A stretch of 64,000 bases of DNA from Eonycteris spelaea (taxonomy: Eukaryota; Chordata; Mammalia; Chiroptera; Pteropodidae): the NCBI GenBank assembly GCA_003508835.1, contig PUFA01000027.1, positions 8,990,001 to 9,054,000 on the forward strand, in the 5' to 3' direction. Under the pieces are notes generated by a model. That model searched no databases. It was not told the origin of the DNA and worked only from the letters and a program-made list of their open reading frames with translations. The position numbers were made by a program, and so were the translations under genes. Each line of letters begins with the position of its first letter. The stretch's first letter is position 1. This document shows, piece after piece, positions 35,561 to 46,610 of the stretch.

Positions 35561-35955
35561 ACCATGTCAATAATACACAGGGAAAAATCTATAAGCACAA
35601 AAGCATATGGATTTGTCCTTATATTAATTATGAGACAGGACATTTCTGTTATTTAAAACAGTGTGAAAATACTAAAACCATTCTATCATATAATGTTTTG
35701 AGTTTTTTCATATAGTATTTATTCTATCTAGAAATACCAATAGCATGGTATTTTTAAGACCAGAGTAAAATACTGAAAGGTGCATTGTATGTTCCTATAT
35801 ATGTTATACATTTTTTTAAAGAGAAAAAATTTCAAAAATTATGGGACTTCAATTATTTTCATGTGCTTGACTTTTCAAGGTTATGTGACTATATTCTTTT
35901 TAAATCTGTTTATTTTGATTACAACTTCTACTGTTTCTAATTTTTAAAAATATGG

Positions 35956-35969
35956 GAGCCATCTGGTGG
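35956..35969 (-). promoter_or_regulatory. CTCF-like motif
   Basis: The minus strand reads CCACCAGATGGCTC, matching 13 of 14 positions of the CTCF core as I recall it (CCASYAGRKGGCRS). Single-motif matches occur by chance; occupancy is unknown. Confidence 0.45.
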
Positions 35970-35999
35970 TCAACAATTATATTTTTAAAAAATTGTGTC

Positions 36000-36676
36000 T
36001 TGCAAAATAACATGTTCCATTTTAAAATCTGGTAATTTTTTGTTTTTTAAATAGAAGCATTTTAATAAAGGCACTAATTCTTCACTCTCATACACCTAGT
36101 TCAATGGATTCTGAATATGAAACTAATTTTTAAAATACTGTTTTTACTGGACTTGCCACCCAGTTTTTATAAATATCAAATGGACTATTCTTTCCATGTA
36201 CTTACAGATAAGTGGAGTTTAGAAAAATATAAACATATTCTAAAAAGCTTTAAAAAATGTAGATTTTTATACTTTTTAAAAATAAAATGGATTTTTATAA
36301 AATATTCTTCATATAGAGAAGCTTTGGTAACTAGGTTCACGATTCCAATATATATACAGATGTGGAATAAAATTTTAAAAAGAAAGATTGAAATGTAAAA
36401 ACTATAAAGGTTCAAGTTCTGGCCAGTCATATGGAAAACTTCAAAACAGAGCTAACATTGACAGCAGTTGTTGAAATTCTACAACCCTTGTTCATACAGA
36501 TTTAAAATAAGCTTTTCACCTTCTAAACTAGTATATTGAATATATACACACACATACATTATAAAGTAAGGCCTGTTGTGAATATCTTAATACATGAAAA
36601 TTTCACTCTGATCTCTATCTTCAACTATTGAGATATTTTTTGTTGTTATTATATTTGGTTAATTGCTTTTACTGTT
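36000..36676. other. very AT-rich unique sequence
   Basis: Overlapping frames on both strands (36,117-36,398 and 36,185-36,430) are Lys/Ile/Phe-rich by-products of composition. A short TATACACACACATACA run lies near 36,541. No feature recognised. Confidence 0.5.
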
Positions 36677-36880
36677 AACATGCATTGAGTATTTGCTATA
36701 TGGCAATTTTTAACTAAAAGCTTTTATAAATTATCACTAAATATATGTAAAATACTATCCCATAGGCACTATTATTCTCCCATTTAACTAAAGGAATATG
36801 GGGCTCAGAGAAGTAATGAAATTTCAATATGAGTCAGTAGCCTTGGCTTCACCTCAATTCTAACTCTATACATTTTTCTA
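36677..36880 (-). repeat. MIR-like SINE remnant
   Basis: Reversed MIR order: GCATTGAGTATTTGCTATAT, ATAGGCACTATTATTCTCCC, ATTTAACTAAAGGAATATGG, GGCTCAGAGAAGTAATGAAA, then a decayed CCTCAATTCTAACTCTAT. Confidence 0.65.
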
Positions 36881-37043
36881 TCATTCAAAACCAAAATAAG
36901 AGCTAGAGACCTAATTAGTTGTAGTTTTCAACAACATCCCCAATCAACTCTGAATTAGTAGGTAAAGCACCAATCTATAAGCCAAATCTGTCACTTATCT
37001 ACCAAGTGATGTGGGAAGTAAATTAACATAAAGAAGTGAAAGG

Positions 37044-37493
37044 GTGGCTGTGAAATTGTCACCTATTGTTTTAGTTCATCAGGCACTCTTTCTTCTTCCT
37101 CCTATGGAAGAAAACCCTTCTCTTCCATCTAGGTTCAGTTCTCTCCCTGCTCCATCTCTGGAATTGGAAGGAGGTGTCAATCCTAGTATTCTGGGAATTA
37201 GGCATGTAAACCAGGCCAGTCACAGTAATACATTCAGGAGAGAGCAGGGCACCAAAGCCAGGACAGAGGCATTCCCTGGAATTTTTTTTACCTTTGGTCT
37301 GAGAATAAGAATGGTGAGAGCTCCTTCCTGGCAGATCCCTAAATTGAGACATTATAGGGACGAACCAATACTCTCCACTGGGCCCTTGCCACCACCTTCC
37401 ATACACACATTCTCCTCAGTACTTGGGGGAATAGAAGAGAATAAAATGAACACATGTGGAAATATTAACAATAAAGAAAAACAGAAAGCCTAG
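37044..37493 (+). other. longest open frame in the window (149 codons), probably non-coding
   Basis: An ATG at 37,044 opens 149 codons; a 111-codon frame also runs antisense (37,071-37,406). The protein has no signal peptide, membrane segment or recognisable domain. It is Pro/Ser-rich at the start and Asn/Lys-rich at the end. The underlying DNA is less AT-rich than its surroundings, and its wording (read in reverse: GGATCTGCCAGGAAGGAGCT, ATTCTCAGACCAAAGG, CCTCTGTCCTGGCTTTGG) feels like a common mammalian dispersed repeat whose family I cannot name. Low stop density on both strands follows from composition. It is not adjacent to good splice sites. Confidence 0.3.
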
Positions 37494-38164
37494 AGAAGAC
37501 ATAGCCTGCTTGTTTGTTCCTAAGGTCCCAAAGCAGCATCATTTTATAGGGGTTCCTTCAGTATTTGAGCTACCCCAGAATTCTTCCAGTGAACCTGTGG
37601 TGAATATTTGTTCAGTTTTGTTTTTACTGTTGTTGTTTTGGCTTGAGCTAGTGTGAGTTGGATATTTGTCACTTGAACACAAGAAGCCATTAGAATCGTA
37701 CAACAATAACAAAAATTAGGTTCTGTATGGCAGAAAACAGGGATAACCACTGTTTAGCCAATAGTGTCTTCCGAGTGTGATTTAAAATAAACAATTTCCC
37801 TAGGAAAAGAGCCAATGTGCCTGCATATGGCAGGGAAGTGTGACACAAAGCACCAGACTGGTTGTAGCAAACACAGGAATGAGCCAATTTCCAAAAGCTT
37901 AACAGTTTTAATCCCTACCAGCATGTAATTTTTGTTTTTATCTCACCCTTATATATGTAAAACCAGACTCAAAATTTGCACACTTAAAACCACACACATA
38001 CACATATACACTCCTTCCTGATTTTGACATGACCAGGAAGTAATTCCTTGAACTCTATCTTCATAGTCTACTGAAAAATTGCAAACATATTGGAAGGAAC
38101 AGTGTAAATTTGGATAAAGTCAGAACAAATTTAGCTATTGTGACTAGAGACACAGGATGAAATA
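37494..38164. other. unique sequence, nothing recognised
   Basis: The overlapping short frames at 37,456-37,887 on both strands lack supporting features. Confidence 0.4.
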
Positions 38165-38375
38165 AGCCAAAAAACATATGCTTTGAAGTTGGACCATTCT
38201 AGCTTAGTGTCCCAGCTTTGCCACTTCAGTTATATAAACTAGTTAGTTTCTAAATGTCCATTTTCTCTTCAATACAAGAGCTACATATCAAAGTCAATTT
38301 CAAGATGGAAATAATCTATGAAAAGAACCTAAAATAGATGCTCAATAAATGGCAACTGTTGCTGTGGTTATAGCT
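38165..38375 (+). repeat. MIR SINE
   Basis: MIR order is clear: GAAGTTGGACCATTCTAGC, GTCCCAGCTTTGCCACTTCA, TTTCTAAATGTCCATTTTCTC, AAGAACCTAAAATAGATGCTCAATAAATGG (read as two parts). Confidence 0.7.
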
Positions 38376-39504
38376 AATATTAATATCAGTATTATGCCTA
38401 CATATATATTTTTATTAACTAAAGCGCTGAAAAAAACACATGGCATAGAGGAGTTTAATTTCTTAATTACTAATTTTGCTTTTTCTGAGTATTCACAATA
38501 AGCTTCTAAAGGCACTAGCAATCAAAACTAATAGGTAGAAAATTCAGTGAAGTATGGTCATTATTGCAAACATATTAAATAGCCTATTGTAACTTTTTTA
38601 TCGAGTGAATCTTATCACTTAAACTTATTATGTTTTTCTAAATACTCTGTCTATTTGCCTTGTTTTCTAAAATATGGTGAGAGAAATTTACGGTCTAATC
38701 ATTGCTCGAACAGTTTCTATTTCATTTCTTTATCCCTAAATCCAAGAATTCATTAGAGAAAATTTTATTTTGTAACAGACTTTGAAAAAAAATTTTTTTC
38801 AATCAATCAAATGTGTCTTATTCTCCAAATATTCAACATACTCTGAAGGGACTAAAAAGGAAAGTAAAAGGTACAAGACAGATTTTGTCTTAACACTTTT
38901 TAAAATGTAGTTCACATGACAGAATACATCTTAAAATATTAAAATTCTAAATGCCTTCTTCTAAATTCTAAACTCTAAATAATCCTGAAAAGATTTAATC
39001 ACTTGAAGACAGCGAAATTTTTTTTTAAATTCAAGCTAACCACATAACTGCAGCCATCACAGAGAAATTCGCAGTAATTTTTATTACAGCACCAAAATTT
39101 TACCTGGCAAATGTTACAAAAGTTTTGTTAAAATTGAGACTGATATCTAGAAACTGATTTTCATTCATGTTGGAGGTGACCAGAGAGCAACATATAGGTA
39201 GCTTTTTTTCTGGCTCATAATGATGCTCTACTTCTTGAATCCATCATCAATTCCCATTTGTGGGGATACGTCAGATACTTTTGTTGAGACTTTGGTGGTT
39301 GGGAGGCATTAATATGTCCTTAGTATTCATACTCTTTATTATCATATGAGAATAAAGGGAAAGATCAAAATTTACAGATTTCTTTACTGCTTTCTAAAAA
39401 TCCCAGCTAAGACCCCAGCTTGGCATTATTAGACTTCCAAGTTTTATGTCCCAAGAACACAATCTTTATCATGACCTATTATGAAAACTAAAAGTAATCA
39501 TGTA
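38376..39504. other. AT-rich unique sequence, nothing recognised
   Basis: No exon, RNA gene or repeat identified. Lies in the putative last intron. Confidence 0.45.
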
Positions 39505-39566
39505 AAACAGAGGACTTAACACTGTGCTTGAGATATAGTAGCTACTCAATAAACATTTGTTTTGAA
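39505..39566 (+). repeat. L2/MIR 3'-end fragment
   Basis: AACACTGTGCTTGAGATATAG and TAGCTACTCAATAAACATTTG match the common GTGCCTGGCACATAGTAGGCGCTCAATAAATATTTG tail (given here only as the resemblance). Confidence 0.55.
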
Positions 39567-39721
39567 AACAAATGTCCACTTCCACTGTCTTGAAATGACT
39601 GTTAATTTTAAAAGTGTTTGTAAAAAATTCCTTGAAGTTATTTATAACATAAGCATTATCTCACTTGATTGAAATTAGTGCCAGCTACTCCACGACTAAT
39701 TGTTTGTTTTCTTTAACTTAG

Positions 39722-39808
39722 GGTAGTCCTCACTCCTCTTCCAGCGAAGATAGACGAAACCAAAGCCACAGAACATCTAAACTCTATCCAAACTTAGTTG
39801 TATTTTGA
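39722..39808 (+). CDS. candidate terminal coding exon of the unrecognised gene
   Basis: An acceptor with a good pyrimidine tract (TGTTTGTTTTCTTTAACTTAG, ending 39,721) precedes a frame of 28 codons and a TGA at 39,806-39,808. The first codon follows in phase from the last codon of the exon at 31,278-31,401, so the joined frame has no break. The peptide is hydrophilic and Ser/Arg-rich (GSPHSSSSEDRRNQSHR) and ends SKLYPNLVVF, a short hydrophobic C-terminus that could be a docking tail. The frame starting one base later is open for 24 codons and the third begins with a stop. A weak donor-like word (CAG|GTTAGA at 39,815) means an alternative in which this exon is internal in some transcripts. Gene not recognised. 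Confidence 0.45.
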   Translation, partial: GSPHSSSSEDRRNQSHRTSKLYPNLVVF

Positions 39809-39821
39809 AATTTCAGGTTAG

Positions 39822-39827
39822 AATAAA
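39822..39827 (+). terminator. polyadenylation signal candidate (AATAAA)
   Basis: AATAAA lies 14 bases after the TGA, followed by ATAATACATTACCGC and then a T/GT-rich stretch (TTTATTGTGTTCAC at about 39,850) where a downstream element should be. It would give an unusually short 3'UTR. AATAAA is frequent in AT-rich DNA, so support comes mainly from position. Confidence 0.35.
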
Positions 39828-39849
39828 TAATACATTACCGCTATAAAAC

Positions 39850-40539
39850 TTTTATTGTGTTCACTTTAAAATTTATATTAAGTAGATTGCTGCATTATGG
39901 TAATATACTAAATTACCTAAAGCAAAGTAATACAATGATTAACTGACTATAAACATTGGTTTATGGTCAGATTATAAAGTATTACAATGATTAACATTAT
40001 GCATTTTCATAACAGTAGAAAATTGCAGGATGAAATATCTGTGGATTGACTCAGTGCCATTAGGAATAATAAAACAGTGGTATAACTCAGTCTCAAGTTA
40101 CATCTTAAGAGTAAACTTTGTTTTAAATCTACTCTGCAAGCAGTCGAGAAATTCATTAATTTAAAATGCTCAAGGCTTGCCAAACACCAGGTAGAGAATG
40201 AAAGTGTTTCTCCAAATTTATGATATTAAGCAAAGTGGGACATACTAATTTTTATAAATCTTTTTCTCTAATACTTGGCTATTTGAAATGGGTTACAATC
40301 TTTAAAAAGTATACTCTCAGATTTAGAAAAACAGTTCATCCGTTCTACAACATAATGTAACAGACTGATTCTTTCAGGAGAAGCATAGAACACAGAGAAT
40401 AAAGACCTGGAAAAGTCACAGATTTATATAGTCTTTGAAAGTTAATGGTTGGGAAGCAGGCACCAACCAAAAATTGTAGGTATCAGGGAGGAAGTCTACA
40501 GAAAAATCACAGTGGTAGCCTGATGCTAGAGAATGATGT
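39850..40539. other. unique AT-rich sequence, nothing recognised
   Basis: If the exon above is terminal, this is the start of intergenic DNA. No repeat or exon recognised. Confidence 0.4.
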
Positions 40540-40728
40540 AGCAGAATTGTCTGGGCTTGATTCTCAGGTTGCGACATAAATGCTGTATAATCTTAGGCAA
40601 ACTATCTTGATTTCATCATCCGTAAAATGGGCATATCTCTCAGTTGTTAATAAAAATTATAAAATGACTGAACCTTGTTAGGTAATCAATAAATTAGCTA
40701 TTTTTATTAACATTAGAATTGTTACTAG
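40540..40728 (+). repeat. MIR SINE
   Basis: CTGGGCTTGATTCTCAGGTT, ATAATCTTAGGCAAACTATC, TTTCATCATCCGTAAAATGG, ACTGAACCTTGTTAGGTAATC and AATAAATTAGC follow MIR order. Confidence 0.7.
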
Positions 40729-41041
40729 TGATAACAAATTTATTATTGGATTCTAATGATAGGGAATAGTTCTAATAGGAAAAGAGGTAAAGCAAAATTG
40801 AGACGTCTAGTTTAAGAATACTGGCTGATGAAATTATATAAGCTTGGGAGATTGTATAAAGCCCCGCAACACATATGTTGATCATTTTATATTGTAGAGC
40901 CTCAAACTTTCCACAATGCCATGTCTAGTCCTGGGAAAAAAATGTAGAAAGAAGAGTTTCTTTCTTAAAACAGAACTTCTCTAATAGACACTGCTTTTTC
41001 AATGGTTTATCCATCAGATTGCAACTACATATATTTGTTTT

Positions 41042-41055
41042 CCCCCCCCCCCCCC
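41042..41055. repeat. C14 homopolymer
   Basis: Fourteen consecutive C at the junction of unique sequence; error-prone to sequence. Confidence 0.95.
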
Positions 41056-41099
41056 AATTCCCTAGATAGTGGTAATATTCACACTGGAGGGGTCATATT

Positions 41100-41190
41100 T
41101 TTTATAATCCCAGCTCCCAACATAGTCATAGGCTTATAGCAGATGCTCAATAAAGATGGATTGAATTACCAAGTAAATTAATGAATGCCT
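41100..41190 (+). repeat. L2 3'-end fragment
   Basis: AATCCCAGCTCCCAACATAG, ATAGCAGATGCTCAATAAAG and ATTGAATTACCAAG match the last part of L2. Confidence 0.65.
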
Positions 41191-42284
41191 AAGGAAATAT
41201 AGAAAATGTTCAAATTAATGAATTTCATTGTTTCTCTATATTTAATGAATGTTTTAACTTCTATTGGCACCCATATATCCATTTGGCTGCTCATTTAAAC
41301 CTCTTTCCTGCTTTCTATTATCTAACATATTAAAAGCTAGTATTGAGTGGGTCAATCACCCTTTTACCCGTTTCTCAGAATACAGAATGTATCTGTAAAC
41401 TGAGCAATATGAGGCTTTTCAACATGGCTATTCTAAGATGATATCCTAGAAAATAATAGGAGTCAAACTCATTGGTTCTTACTGCGTGTGAGAATATGTC
41501 AATGTAATAATATTCCTGGGTTGGGTAGCTTGTATGACCAGTAAAATGACACTGGAGCTATTTTGTACCCAGAAAAAAATAAATTTTAATATTCCTTGAT
41601 AAAAATGAAGGTATATAGGCAAAAAGTTCAGAATTTTTTAATTCTACGCCTCTCTACATGTCTTGCTGAACTTTTCATTTTTTTACCTTTAAAAAATTTA
41701 GAGAACAGTTTTTGTATCATCATCAGTACATAATTCCAAATGCAAATCTCTCTCAAAATGCGGCTTGTGACCTGTTTATTGGTCTGCGATGAAACAAGTA
41801 CAGAAATTTTAAGCACCCACACATGCTTTCAACAAGCATTGTTGAAAGTGTAGGTTTTACAACTTTCTTTTCTCTACTTTGTTCTGATTATATTTATTGA
41901 AATGCAATTTTATATCTGTTGAATCTAATAGTAAAAAATCGAGGCTTATATTGTGTATATTTTTTTAAGTTTCTTTTCAAAGTAATTCACCTTTATTTCA
42001 TTTTATAAAAATGTCAGTCTATGACAAATTAAAAAAAGAAGAAAGTGGTCCTCTACCATGTACAGTTTGAGAAGTACCGTCCTAGAATATTATGGTCTTT
42101 TCTTATTACATATTTCCTTTTAAAAAAGTATATTTTAAACATGTTAAATACTGTGCAATACTGATTTCTTATCTTCCCTAGGTGTTGCATTCTGTTTGTG
42201 ATTTATGTTGTTGCAAAGTAGATATTACTTAGCACACAATAATTATCAAACTGAGTGTAAGAACAATACAAAAAATATTACATA
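41191..42284. other. unique AT-rich sequence, nothing assigned
   Basis: A patch near 42,050-42,090 (GTGGTCCTCTACCATGTACA, TTTGAGAAGTACCGTCCTAG) faintly resembles a hAT repeat end but is too short to call. Confidence 0.4.
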
Positions 42285-42460
42285 TTACCTTGCTTAAAAT
42301 GCTTTAGTAGTCTCTCCTTAACAAATATCTTTAATGCTTTTGAGGGCTTAAAAGACTCTTCAAGATTTGCCTTTACGTTTTACCCTGATCTTCTCTCCAG
42401 CACCCCTATTCTCTCCCTCTCCTCACAGACCACAGACATGCTCATCTCAGGAGTCTGAAC
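42285..42460 (+). repeat. L2 LINE fragment
   Basis: CTTGCTTAAAATGCTTTAGT, CTTCAAGATTTGCCTTTACG, CTGATCTTCTCTCCAGCACC and ACAGACATGCTCATCTCAGG follow the L2 3' region. Confidence 0.6.
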
Positions 42461-42482
42461 ATAAGTTTATCCTCTCCATGTA

Positions 42483-42602
42483 ACCCCTTCCCTTTCTCTC
42501 TCCTCCTCTCCCACTTTTCCCTCCCCCTCCCCTTCTCCTCTTCCCTCTCCCTCCACTCTCTCCTCTACCCCCTCTCTCTCCCTCCCACACGCACACACAC
42601 AA
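42483..42602. repeat. near-pure polypyrimidine tract running into (CA)n
   Basis: About 105 bases are almost all C/T (CCCTTTCTCTCTCCTCCTCT, CCTCCCCCTCCCCTTCTCCT), then CACACGCACACACACA. It interrupts the L2. The minus-strand frames of alternating Gly/Arg/Glu at 42,447-42,679 arise from it and are not genes. Confidence 0.9.
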
Positions 42603-42774
42603 ATGCTCGTACACACATGTGCATACACCTGTGAACACTTGCTAATATCACTAATAACTACCATTCTTTTAGTTTGCAAACCACAGAGAACTTTCTCCTG
42701 AGCCCTTGGCCTCTTGCACTGTTCTTTTTTGTTTCTCTTCTATAAAATTTGCTACATATGTAAAATATTTTTGA

Positions 42775-42903
42775 TGGCTATATTTTTCATTGGATCATAG
42801 CTCTGTGAGGGCAAGGAACTACTTCTGTCTAGGTTAATGTATTCCATAACTAGCTCAGTATCTGACACATTTGGGTTTTTAATGTTTGTTAAATGAATTA
42901 AGA
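42775..42903 (+). repeat. L2 3'-end fragment
   Basis: ATCATAGCTCTGTGAGGGCA, AGGAACTACTTCTGTCTAGG, TAGCTCAGTATCTGACACAT and GTTTGTTAAATGAATTA are the L2 terminal words. Probably the same insertion as 42,285-42,460. Confidence 0.75.
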
Positions 42904-43484
42904 CTCAAACGTGCTTCATGAACTGGTTATTTATAAATGTGAATTCTCATAAATTCTTTTTTTGCTTCATCTTTTTACAATACTCTTCTTAACTTTTTTA
43001 AGCTACTATAATTACATTGCTAATTTATAGTAAGAATTCCATAATCTCTAGTCTTTTTTAAAATCTTATAAAACCCTCTCTCTACAATGTTTGTTATACA
43101 AAGAAAATTATTGAAAAATTCAGCTTGTCATTTCTGGCAGTTTATTTTTCCAACTCATCATAGGTATTTAAAATTCTAATCCTTTTCTTGATGTGATACA
43201 AAAACTAACTAAAGCAAGTATTAACTTGGGAGGAGGGATGGAATAAAACCTCTCCAATGTAATGTAGTTTGATATAAGTTTGAAATTAAACCTTCTATAA
43301 CTCCTACCTTCATATTAATTTATAATAATATCAACTGCAGTTCAATCCTCAATATATGTTGTTTTCCTTTATTTTGTTTTGTTTTGTTTTCTTTTTTCTT
43401 TTTCTTTCCTTTTTTTTTTTTTTTTTGGCTTTGGTCTTTGAAAATAACACCTGTTTTATTTACATATAAATCTATATATTAATT
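42904..43484. other. unique AT-rich sequence with T17 run at 43,410-43,426
   Basis: A TTTTG-rich and T-rich patch (43,370-43,426) could be the reversed tail of an old retroinsertion, but nothing after it is recognisable. Confidence 0.4.
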
Positions 43485-43725
43485 TAAAGACATTTATTTC
43501 TTGTCCACCTACCAGGAGCCAGACACCATGATAAAGACTTTCAGATAGATTTCATTGCATACCTCTGAGACTGTTCCTATTATTTCTGAGAACCTGAGTC
43601 CTAAAATAATCAAGTGATCTGCATTAAATCAAGTACTGAACTCTGAAAGAGCCGAAATTAAAACCCAAGCTGACTGGCTTCACACCTAGTATTATTTCAA
43701 GTGCTCTTCTTATCATCATCACTGA
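43485..43725 (-). repeat. MIR SINE
   Basis: Reversed MIR order: CATTTATTTCTTGTCCACCT, ACCAGGAGCCAGACACCATG, ATTTCTGAGAACCTGAGTCC, AGAGCCGAAATTAAAACCCA, CTGACTGGCTTCACACCTAG. Confidence 0.65.
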
Positions 43726-44717
43726 TCTTTTCCAAAAATCTATGTGGTTTCTCTGGCAGCTCTTTTAAGATTATAAAAATCTAAAATAATTACCCTCAAA
43801 GGCTGTAATCTAAAACATTCACTGCGTTCACCAAACCCATTGGAAACCGTTTAAAGCAAAACAAAAGGAAAAATATTAACACAGAGGGTGATTTTGGGTA
43901 TAAAATAAAAGAAAAAATAATGAGTAAGTCACAAGTCATGATGGCTGGTCTGATGGGGAAAAAAAGCAATAGTTCATCTGGCTCATAAGTCAGGTGAGTT
44001 GAGTTGACAATGGCAATGGGGAAAAAAAAACATGTCTGTTCAATTTAAACTCAAACATATTTTAATAATCTTCAAAGCAGGAAAATCTAGAAGTCTGTGT
44101 ATTCTTCCTAAGTATAATAGCATATAAAACATAAAACAGAGATGGATTACCTTGGTTTGTCTTCCTTTCCTGAGTAACAGTATTTGTCTCTGTGCCAGAT
44201 TCATCAATTCTATTCACTCTTCTACTCACTTACAAAAGAAGAGAAAGACACCTGTAGGGAATTCGCTTTCCTATGAAATGAAAGCCACTTCCACAGAAAG
44301 ACTAGGTCTTATCCACTGATCATCACATTACTCAAGTTCTATAATCTAGGAATGTTGGTTCAGTTGCTCAGAATTTATTGCAAATGTGACCAAGTTAATT
44401 GTCCAGTCACTCAGCCACAAGTGAGTTTTCTCTTGCACAGCACATAATGTGGCCAGCTGTGGCACCCATGTTTGTTATTGATCACAAGTGGGATAACATA
44501 TGAGTCTAATTGGCCACATATATGTTAAAATAAATGACCTTCAGTTATTTGCCATTACACACAAAAGAAAACTTGATACGTCTATAGAAACCATAATATT
44601 TTAAGTCACTAATTATGGAATAGTGTCTTAAACATGTACCTGTTAACGTCATTATATATACTCATATAAATAAATTACATTAGCCTTCATAGCAAATAAA
44701 AAATAATGTTTTTTATA
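43726..44717. other. unique sequence, nothing recognised
   Basis: No exon pair, RNA gene or assignable repeat seen. Confidence 0.4.
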
Positions 44718-45635
44718 ATAAGCGGAGGACCTGAATAGACATTTCTCCAAAGAACACATACAAATGGCCAACAGATATATGAAAAAAAGATGCTCAACAT
44801 CACTAATCAGGGAAATTAAAACCACAATGAGCTATCACCTCACACCTGTCAAAAACGGTTATCAACATATCAACAAACAAGTGTTGGCAAGAATGTGGGA
44901 AAAAAGGAACCCTTGGGCATTGTTACTGAGATTGCAAATAGATGCAACCACTATGGAAAATAGTATTAGGTACCTCAAAAAAATTAAAAATAGAATGACC
45001 CAGCAATTCCACTTCTGGGCACTTATCAGACAAAAATCCAAATACTGATTTGAAAAGATATATACACCCCTATGTTTATTGCAGGTTATTTACAATAGCT
45101 GAGATATGGAAGCAACCTAAGTGTACATCAATAGATGAATGGATAAAGAAAATGTGATACATATATACAATGGAATATTACTTGGCCATAAAAATGTATG
45201 AAATCTCACCATTTGTGATGTGGATGGACCTAGAAGGTATTATGCTAAGTGAAATAAGACAGAGAAATACAAGTACCATATTATTTCACCTATATGTGGA
45301 ATCCAAAAACAAACAAACAAAAACAAAATAAATGAACAACAGAAACATAGTTATAGATATGTAAAACAAATTAATGATTACCAGATGGGAGGGAGGTTGA
45401 GGATATGTGTAAAAACGGTAAAGGGTTTAAGAAGTACAAATTACTACTTATAAAGACAGTCAAAGGGATGTAAAGTGCAGCATAGGGAATATAGTCACTA
45501 ATATTGTAACAACTGTAAGGTGTTAGATGAGTACTTGACTCATTGGGATGATCACTTCATAAGCTATATAAATGTCTAATCACTATGTTGTATTCCTGAC
45601 TAATATAATATTGTATGTCAACTGTAATTGAAAAG
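44718..45635 (+). mobile_element. younger L1 LINE, 5'-truncated (ORF2 C-terminus and 3'UTR)
   Basis: Begins in late ORF2 (GAGGACCTGAATAGACATTT). A 94-codon frame at 44,764-45,048 still reads like L1 ORF2p ([30 protein letters not shown]), then breaks; the TACAATGGAATATTACTTGG segment follows (45,166-45,185). The 3'UTR ends TATAAATGTCTAATCACTAT, TTGTATGTCAACTGTAATTG, a wording I associate with bat and other laurasiatherian L1s. It is better preserved than the L1s at 14,770-26,340. A decayed target duplication is plausible: AAATAATGTTTTTTA before and AAGAAATGGTTTTTA after. Confidence 0.92.
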
Positions 45636-46519
45636 AAATGGTTTTTAAGCAATGATTTTAAAACAAATAAACAAAACACCTTTCAAACAAGCTGGTATAC
45701 ACTGTTTGGAATATGAGTTTTTTCCTCTCACTATATGGCTTTGCACTATATGGCACAAAAATAAAAAATACTCTTATAAGAAAATCTCATGATATATAAA
45801 CAGGCCAACAGAAGTTAAAACTGAATTATGTTGTAATAAGGCAGATTGGCTGTTGGCAAATGTACAAATGTTCTTCAGAATAACATTCACATGAAATGGG
45901 TTTTGACTGTTGCTTTGATCATAGGGTTAGAAATGAAGGAGGAAATCTTATCCACTATGCAAACTGAGTGTGGAACCTGTATTAGGCAATCTGAGAAGCT
46001 TAAGTACAGAACATTAAGTCTCTAGAAATACCTTGCACTTACAACTGAAATTGCAGAAAACAAATATTCAGGCTTCCATAAGTATATTTCCACTTTTCAA
46101 TTTATAAGAGCAATTACGACTGTCGGGAAGGATATTTCACAGGGATTAATGACCAACTAAAGGTAATGATTCCTGCCCTCATGTTAGGCTATCAACTCCC
46201 TTCAGAGATGAAACCTTATCATCCTGTCATTACTGAGTTGATGTTATATAGGTATTTAGGTATTTAAATATATATATATATATATATATATAATCATTTG
46301 ATGCCAATAAATTCCTGGAGATAAAGGAATATAGTCTTCAACAGGACCACCCTGATTGACTTTGCCCTCAAAATCTGCAGAGAAATGTAAAAGCCTAACT
46401 ATAAAGCTAAAATAATTTGCCTATACCCACACTGATAGTATCAACTTAAAAAGCCACACTTTTCTGTGGCTGTGTGGGTTGTACCACTGGCAAGAATTGC
46501 TTTCATTCCCTGAAACATT
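45636..46519. other. unique sequence with (TA)n at 46,268-46,292
   Basis: A clean TA microsatellite lies in otherwise unremarkable AT-rich DNA. No gene recognised. Confidence 0.5.
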
Positions 46520-46610
46520 ATTTTGAGAGACAATTAAGCACCTAACACTGCCTTAGGAACTAGAAATACAATTGTAACTAAAGCAATGCCATCTTCAAGG
46601 GATTTTTTAG
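46520..46610 (-). repeat. ancient MIR/L2-class fragment
   Basis: AATTAAGCACCTAACACTGC, CTTAGGAACTAGAAATACAA and AGCAATGCCATCTTCAAGG resemble the common GAGCACCTACTATGTGCCAG segment. Weak. Confidence 0.4.

Noticed and set aside
36117..36430. Overlapping frames on both strands (93 and 81 codons)
   Set aside because: Lys/Ile/Phe-rich composition expected from very AT-rich DNA; no domain or splice support.
42447..42679. Minus-strand frames rich in Gly, Arg and Glu
   Set aside because: Translation of the polypyrimidine tract; low-complexity artefact.
44764..45048. 94-codon frame
   Set aside because: L1 ORF2 C-terminal remnant; no host gene.
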